A stretch of 9,526 bases of DNA. It comes from Pseudomonadota bacterium. Lineage in GTDB: Bacteria > Pseudomonadota > Alphaproteobacteria > Reyranellales > Reyranellaceae. Numbering within the stretch: position 1 is the first letter of the stretch; every line of letters starts with the position of its first letter. The notes under the pieces were generated by a model. The model was not told the DNA's origin and searched no databases. It worked only from the letters and a program-made list of their open reading frames with translations. The stretch covers positions 1 to 9,526 of the forward strand of contig JAEZHS010000020.1 of the NCBI GenBank assembly GCA_023436825.1. Direction: 5' to 3'. The position numbers and the translations under genes are program-made. Below are positions 6,435 to 9,526 of this stretch, in pieces.

Positions 6435-7419
6435 ATGCCGGCAGTGCGCTCTACCGCATCGCGCAAGGCGGAAGCGGAAATCGCCACGCGGCCGATAAAC
6501 GTGCGGCCGATCAATGGCTTCATCGGCGCTGAGATCGAGGGCATCGATCTTCGGCGGCCGCTGAACCCGGCGCAGTTCAATCGTGCACGATGCGCTGGTG
6601 CAATATGAAGTCATCGTGATGCGCGACCAGGACATCACCGTCGACCAGCAGATGGCGTTCGGCGCCCTGTTCGGCGAGCTCTCCATCCATCCCTTCTCGC
6701 CCAACCTCGCCGACAAGCCCGAGGTCATCATCCTCGACTATTCCAAGGACAATCCGCCGGCGCTGACCGACATCTGGCATGCCGACGAGACCTTCCGCGA
6801 GGCGCCGCCGATGGGCACCATCCTGCGCGCCAAGGTCGTGCCCGAGGTCGGCGGCGACACGCTGTTCTCCAGCATGAGTGCGGCCTATCGCGGTCTTTCC
6901 GAGCGCATGAAGCAGCACATCCACGGCATGGAGGCGCTGCACGACTTCAAGCCGTGGCGGCCGCTGTTCAGCCACGACGATCGCGCCAAGCTGCGCAAGC
7001 TCGAGGATGAATTCCCCAACCCCTGGCACCCGGTGGTGCGCGTGCACCCGGTCTCGGGTCGGCGCATCCTCTATGTGAACCAGCAGTTCTGTGTGCGCAT
7101 AAAGGATCTCAAGGCCGACGAGAGCGACACGCTGCTCGCCTTCCTCTACCGGCAGGCGACCATCCCCGAATACCAGCTGCGGGTGAAGTGGCGCCCCAAC
7201 ACCCTGGTAATGTGGGACAACCGTTCCGTGCTGCACTATGCCGCGCACGACTACTACCCGGCGCGACGCACCATGGAACGCGTCACGGTGAAGGGAGACC
7301 GGCCCGTCGGCGTCGACGGCGCCTACGTTGCCGATGCGGTCGAGGCCAACGGCACGGTGAAACCAGCGATCGCCGAAGGCACGCGGCCCGGACCCAAACG
7401 CGCCTTCGACCGTTACTGA
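6435..7419 (+). pseudogene. TauD/TfdA-family 2-oxoglutarate-dependent dioxygenase, frameshifted
   Basis: The family oxidises small substrates (taurine, other sulfonates, phenoxyacids) using Fe(II), O2 and 2-oxoglutarate. The true start is the ATG at 6435, preceded by GGAGGA. Its first 48 codons give the normal TauD N-terminus (I-N-V-R-P-I-N-G-F-I-G-A-E-I-E-G-I-D-L). The frame then runs to a TGA at 6606. The rest of the protein continues in the +1-offset frame from about 6580: H-D-A-L-V-Q-Y-E-V-I-V-M-R-D-Q-D-I-T and on to a stop at 7417. Numbering from the GTG at 6583, that part keeps the iron ligands (W-H-A-D: His66, Asp68; distal His218 in V-L-H-Y-A) and the 2-oxoglutarate Arg233 (M-E-R-V-T-V-K-G). 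Length comparison with TauD suggests a 5-nt loss between Q-F and H-D. A fragment starting at GTG 6583 would lack the first strand. The gene is either a young pseudogene or carries a sequence error; its substrate is unknown. Confidence 0.85.
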
Positions 7420-7441
7420 TCGGACCAGATCGTTACTGATC
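7411..7441. repeat. 11-bp direct repeat at the tauD-like stop codon
   Basis: CGTTACTGATC occurs at 7411-7421 and again at 7431-7441, exactly 20 bp apart. The first copy contains the last codons and stop of the dioxygenase gene. It looks like a small local duplication; no function is evident. Confidence 0.5.
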
Positions 7442-7466
7442 AGAGCCTAAATCGTGAAGAAATTGT

Positions 7467-7485
7467 GGCGCGCGCCTTGCGCGCC
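7467..7485 (+). terminator. GC-rich hairpin downstream of the dioxygenase gene
   Basis: GGCGCGC (7467-7473), loop GCCTT, GCGCGCC (7479-7485): a perfect 7-bp all-GC stem 48 nt after the dioxygenase stop. Its position suits termination before the solute-binding-protein gene. The run that follows (GCATGGCGTGTTCCTT) is not a proper T-tract, so this is a candidate only. Confidence 0.4.
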
Positions 7486-7583
7486 GCATGGCGTGTTCCT
7501 TGCACCGCCGAGCACGGCAACCTAGATTTCACCCCCTCTGATTTTCCGCTGGCGACACGATAAGAAACCACAGGGTAGGCATC

Positions 7584-9494
7584 ATGAAGCGACGCGTTTT
7601 CACGAAGGCTGTTGTCTTTGGGCTGCTGTGCAGCCCTGCCTTCGCCGCCGACCCGGTTCCCAAGCTGCAGGAAACCCCGTCGCTCGCCGATCAGGTGAAG
7701 TCGGGCGCGCTGCCGCCGATCGAGCAACGCGTGCCGAAACAGCCCATGGTGGTGACCAAGTTCGCCGGCGGCGACGGCCCCGGCCAATCGGGCGGCCAGC
7801 TCAACATGCTGGTGGCGAGCGCGCGCGATACCCGCCTGATGACGGTCTACAGCTACACGCGCCTGATCGTGTACACGCCGGAGTTCAAGCTGCAGCCCGA
7901 CATCCTCGAGAGCTACGAGAACAAGGGCGACAAGGAGTTCACCTTCAAGCTGCGCGAAGGCCACAAGTGGTCCGACGGCCAGCCCTTCACCACCGACGAC
8001 TTCCGTTTCTTCTGGGAAGACATCGCCAACAACAAGGAGCTGTCGCCGTCCGGCCCGTCGGTCGAACTGCTGGTCGACGGCCAGCCGCCCAAGGTCGAGA
8101 TCATCGACGCGCGCACGATCAAGTACTCCTGGGACAAGCCCAATCCCTACTTCATCGAGAGCCAGGCGCGCGCCGCCCCGCTGTTCCTGTTCCGCCCGGC
8201 CCACTATCTCAAGAAGTTCCACGCCAAGTACGCGTCGGCCGAGGACATCGCCAAGGCGGCCCGCGGCGGCCAGAGCACGGGCAACTGGGTGCAGATCTAC
8301 CGGCGTCACGACGTGATGTACGCCAACGACAATCCGGATCTGCCGACGCTCAACCCGTGGGTCAACACCACGGCCTCGCCGGCGCAGCGCTACGTGTTCC
8401 AGCGCAATCCCTATTATCACCGCATCGACGGCAAGGGGCAGCAGCTGCCCTACATCGACCGCGTGATCTTCACCCAGGCCGCGGCCAACCTGGTGCCCGC
8501 CAAGGCCGGCCTCGGCGAGGCCGACCTGCAGCCGCGCTATCTCAACATGCGCGACTACACCTTCCTGCAGAAGAGCGCCAAGAGCTCCGGCGTCGAGGTG
8601 AGGCTCTGGGAATCGGGCTCGGGCTCGCAGCTCGCGCTCCATCCCAACCTCAACGCCAACGACGAGGACTGGCGCAAGCTGATGCGCGACGTGCGCTTCC
8701 GCCGGGCGCTGTCGGTCGCCATCGACCGCAACGAACTGAACGAGACGGTCTATCTCGGTCTCGCCAAGCCTTCGAACAACACCGTCATGGAGGGCTCCAA
8801 GCTCTTCAAGCCCGAGTACGCCAAGAAGTGGGCGCAGTACGATCCCAAGCTCGCCAACAAGCTGCTCGACGAGGTCGGCCTGAACAAGAAGGACAGCCAG
8901 GGCTTCCGCCTGCTGCCTGACGGCCGGCCGGCGACCATCGTGGTCGAGCATGCCAGCGAGGAGACCGAGGACGCCGACGCGCTGCACCTGATCGCCGAGA
9001 TGTGGAAGAAGGTCGGCATCAAGATGCTGACCAAGCCGCAGACCCGTGAGAACTTCCGGCTGCGCGCCTTCTCCGGCGAGGCGATCATGACGGCCTTCGC
9101 CGGCGTCGTGACCGCCATGCCGACGCCCAACACCAGCCCCAAGGAGTTCGCCCCCACCATGCAGGGCGGCCTGCAGTGGTCGCGCTGGGGCATGTTCGTC
9201 GAATCCAAGGAGCGGATGGGCGAGAAGTGCGACGTCGAAGCCGCCTGCAAGCTCCTCGACTACGTCAAGGAGTGGGAACACGCCAGCAACGAAGCCGAGC
9301 GGCGCGCGGCTTGGGAGAAGATCCTGGCGAGCACCGCGGATGAGGTCTTCACCATCGGCACGGTCAACGGCATCCGCCAGCCCATCGTGGTCGGACCGAA
9401 GATCAAGAACGTGCCCAAGGAAGGCTACTACGCCTGGGATACGGGCGGATACATCGGCCTGTACCAGCCGGACACGTTCTGGGTGGCTCAGTAA
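7584..9494 (+). CDS. ABC transporter substrate-binding protein, family 5 (SBP_bac_5; peptide/opine class)
   Basis: This 636-aa periplasmic binding protein should deliver a peptide-, opine- or similar-sized solute to an ABC importer. A Sec signal peptide is clear: M-K-R-R, a hydrophobic core, then A-F-A before A-D (cleavage after residue 21). The cysteine at 16 is not in a lipobox. A roughly 45-residue linker (T-P-S-L-A-D-Q-V-K-S-G-A-L-P-P) precedes the fold. Family landmarks are F-K-L-R-E-G-H-K-W-S-D-G-Q-P-F-T-T-D-D-F near residues 121-140, and V-R-F-R-R-A-L-S-V-A-I-D-R near 372-384. At 636 aa it is longer than typical DppA/OppA (about 540 aa) and fits the large subgroup with an N-terminal extension. 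The ATG at 7584 has AGGG 8 nt upstream. No permease or ATPase genes are visible; they may lie past the right edge. The hairpin after the stop could separate them. The substrate cannot be read from the sequence. Confidence 0.9.
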   Translation: MKRRVFTKAVVFGLLCSPAFAADPVPKLQETPSLADQVKSGALPPIEQRVPKQPMVVTKFAGGDGPGQSGGQLNMLVASARDTRLMTVYSYTRLIVYTPEFKLQPDILESYENKGDKEFTFKLREGHKWSDGQPFTTDDFRFFWEDIANNKELSPSGPSVELLVDGQPPKVEIIDARTIKYSWDKPNPYFIESQARAAPLFLFRPAHYLKKFHAKYASAEDIAKAARGGQSTGNWVQIYRRHDVMYANDNPDLPTLNPWVNTTASPAQRYVFQRNPYYHRIDGKGQQLPYIDRVIFTQAAANLVPAKAGLGEADLQPRYLNMRDYTFLQKSAKSSGVEVRLWESGSGSQLALHPNLNANDEDWRKLMRDVRFRRALSVAIDRNELNETVYLGLAKPSNNTVMEGSKLFKPEYAKKWAQYDPKLANKLLDEVGLNKKDSQGFRLLPDGRPATIVVEHASEETEDADALHLIAEMWKKVGIKMLTKPQTRENFRLRAFSGEAIMTAFAGVVTAMPTPNTSPKEFAPTMQGGLQWSRWGMFVESKERMGEKCDVEAACKLLDYVKEWEHASNEAERRAAWEKILASTADEVFTIGTVNGIRQPIVVGPKIKNVPKEGYYAWDTGGYIGLYQPDTFWVAQ

Positions 9495-9507
9495 AAATCA
9501 ACCTGCC

Positions 9508-9526
9508 TCCCCAGCTACGCTGGGGA
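9508..9526. terminator. Perfect hairpin at the right edge (terminator or palindromic repeat unit), possibly cut off
   Basis: TCCCCAGC (9508-9515), loop TAC, GCTGGGGA (9519-9526): an 8-bp perfect stem beginning 13 nt after the binding-protein stop. The two bases before it (CC at 9506-9507) would extend the stem if GG follows beyond the window. It could be the terminator of this gene, or a member of the short palindromic repeats common after genes in GC-rich soil proteobacteria. The window ends before a T-tract could be checked. Confidence 0.5.

Noticed and set aside
5718..6731. Minus-strand open frame spanning the oxidase 5' half and the tauD-like 5' end
   Set aside because: It crosses a divergent promoter region and two well-supported genes in other frames, and its composition is shadow-like.
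7440..9281. Very long minus-strand open frame (over 600 codons) opposite the solute-binding protein gene
   Set aside because: Its translation is low-complexity, rich in R, H, G, L and V, as expected from antisense of a GC3-rich gene. It has no domain motifs, while the plus strand has a signal peptide and clear family motifs.

Overview
The window is about 9.5 kb of GC-rich DNA with strong third-position GC bias. It carries amidase/allophanate, FMN-oxidase, TauD and solute-binding-protein genes typical of metabolically versatile soil or rhizosphere proteobacteria. An alphaproteobacterium (Rhodospirillales/Hyphomicrobiales-like) is my best guess, made by style of gene content and not by any marker gene. 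No tRNA, rRNA or CRISPR array was seen.

Layout, left to right. (1) The first 24 codons of a minus-strand gene, probably a small AtzG-like (GatC-like) subunit, diverge from a plus-strand allophanate hydrolase (atzF-like). This suggests ureido or cyanurate-type nitrogen salvage. (2) An SDR-family oxidoreductase follows after a short spacer whose hairpin covers its ribosome binding site. (3) A minus-strand block, 2931-6379, holds an FMN-dependent alpha-hydroxy-acid oxidase (lldD/GOX family) at its upstream end and two paralogous proteins of about 290 aa. Each paralogue contains two near-identical helix-turn-helix modules. Between the two paralogues lies a 105-bp decayed copy of the last 35 codons (stop included) of the oxidase gene. 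The block is therefore an old tandem duplication of [oxidase 3' end + double-HTH gene], later interrupted by about 0.3 kb of unrecognised DNA carrying IS21-like end repeats. (4) Divergent from the oxidase, 55 bp away, is a TauD-type 2-oxoglutarate dioxygenase gene that is frameshifted near codon 49. (5) A large periplasmic family-5 solute-binding protein (peptide/opine class) closes the window, followed by a perfect hairpin running into the right edge.

The most unusual item is the pair of tandem double-HTH proteins. Each looks like an internal duplication of a helix / winged-HTH / helix module. I do not recognise the family. The C-terminal halves of the two paralogues are far better conserved than the N-terminal halves, and both genes travel with the hydroxy-acid oxidase. 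Their role as regulators is inference. The clearest decay events are the oxidase-tail remnant (its stop codon is now a sense codon) and the tauD frameshift, whose sequence fits a 5-nt slippage deletion but could also be a sequencing error.
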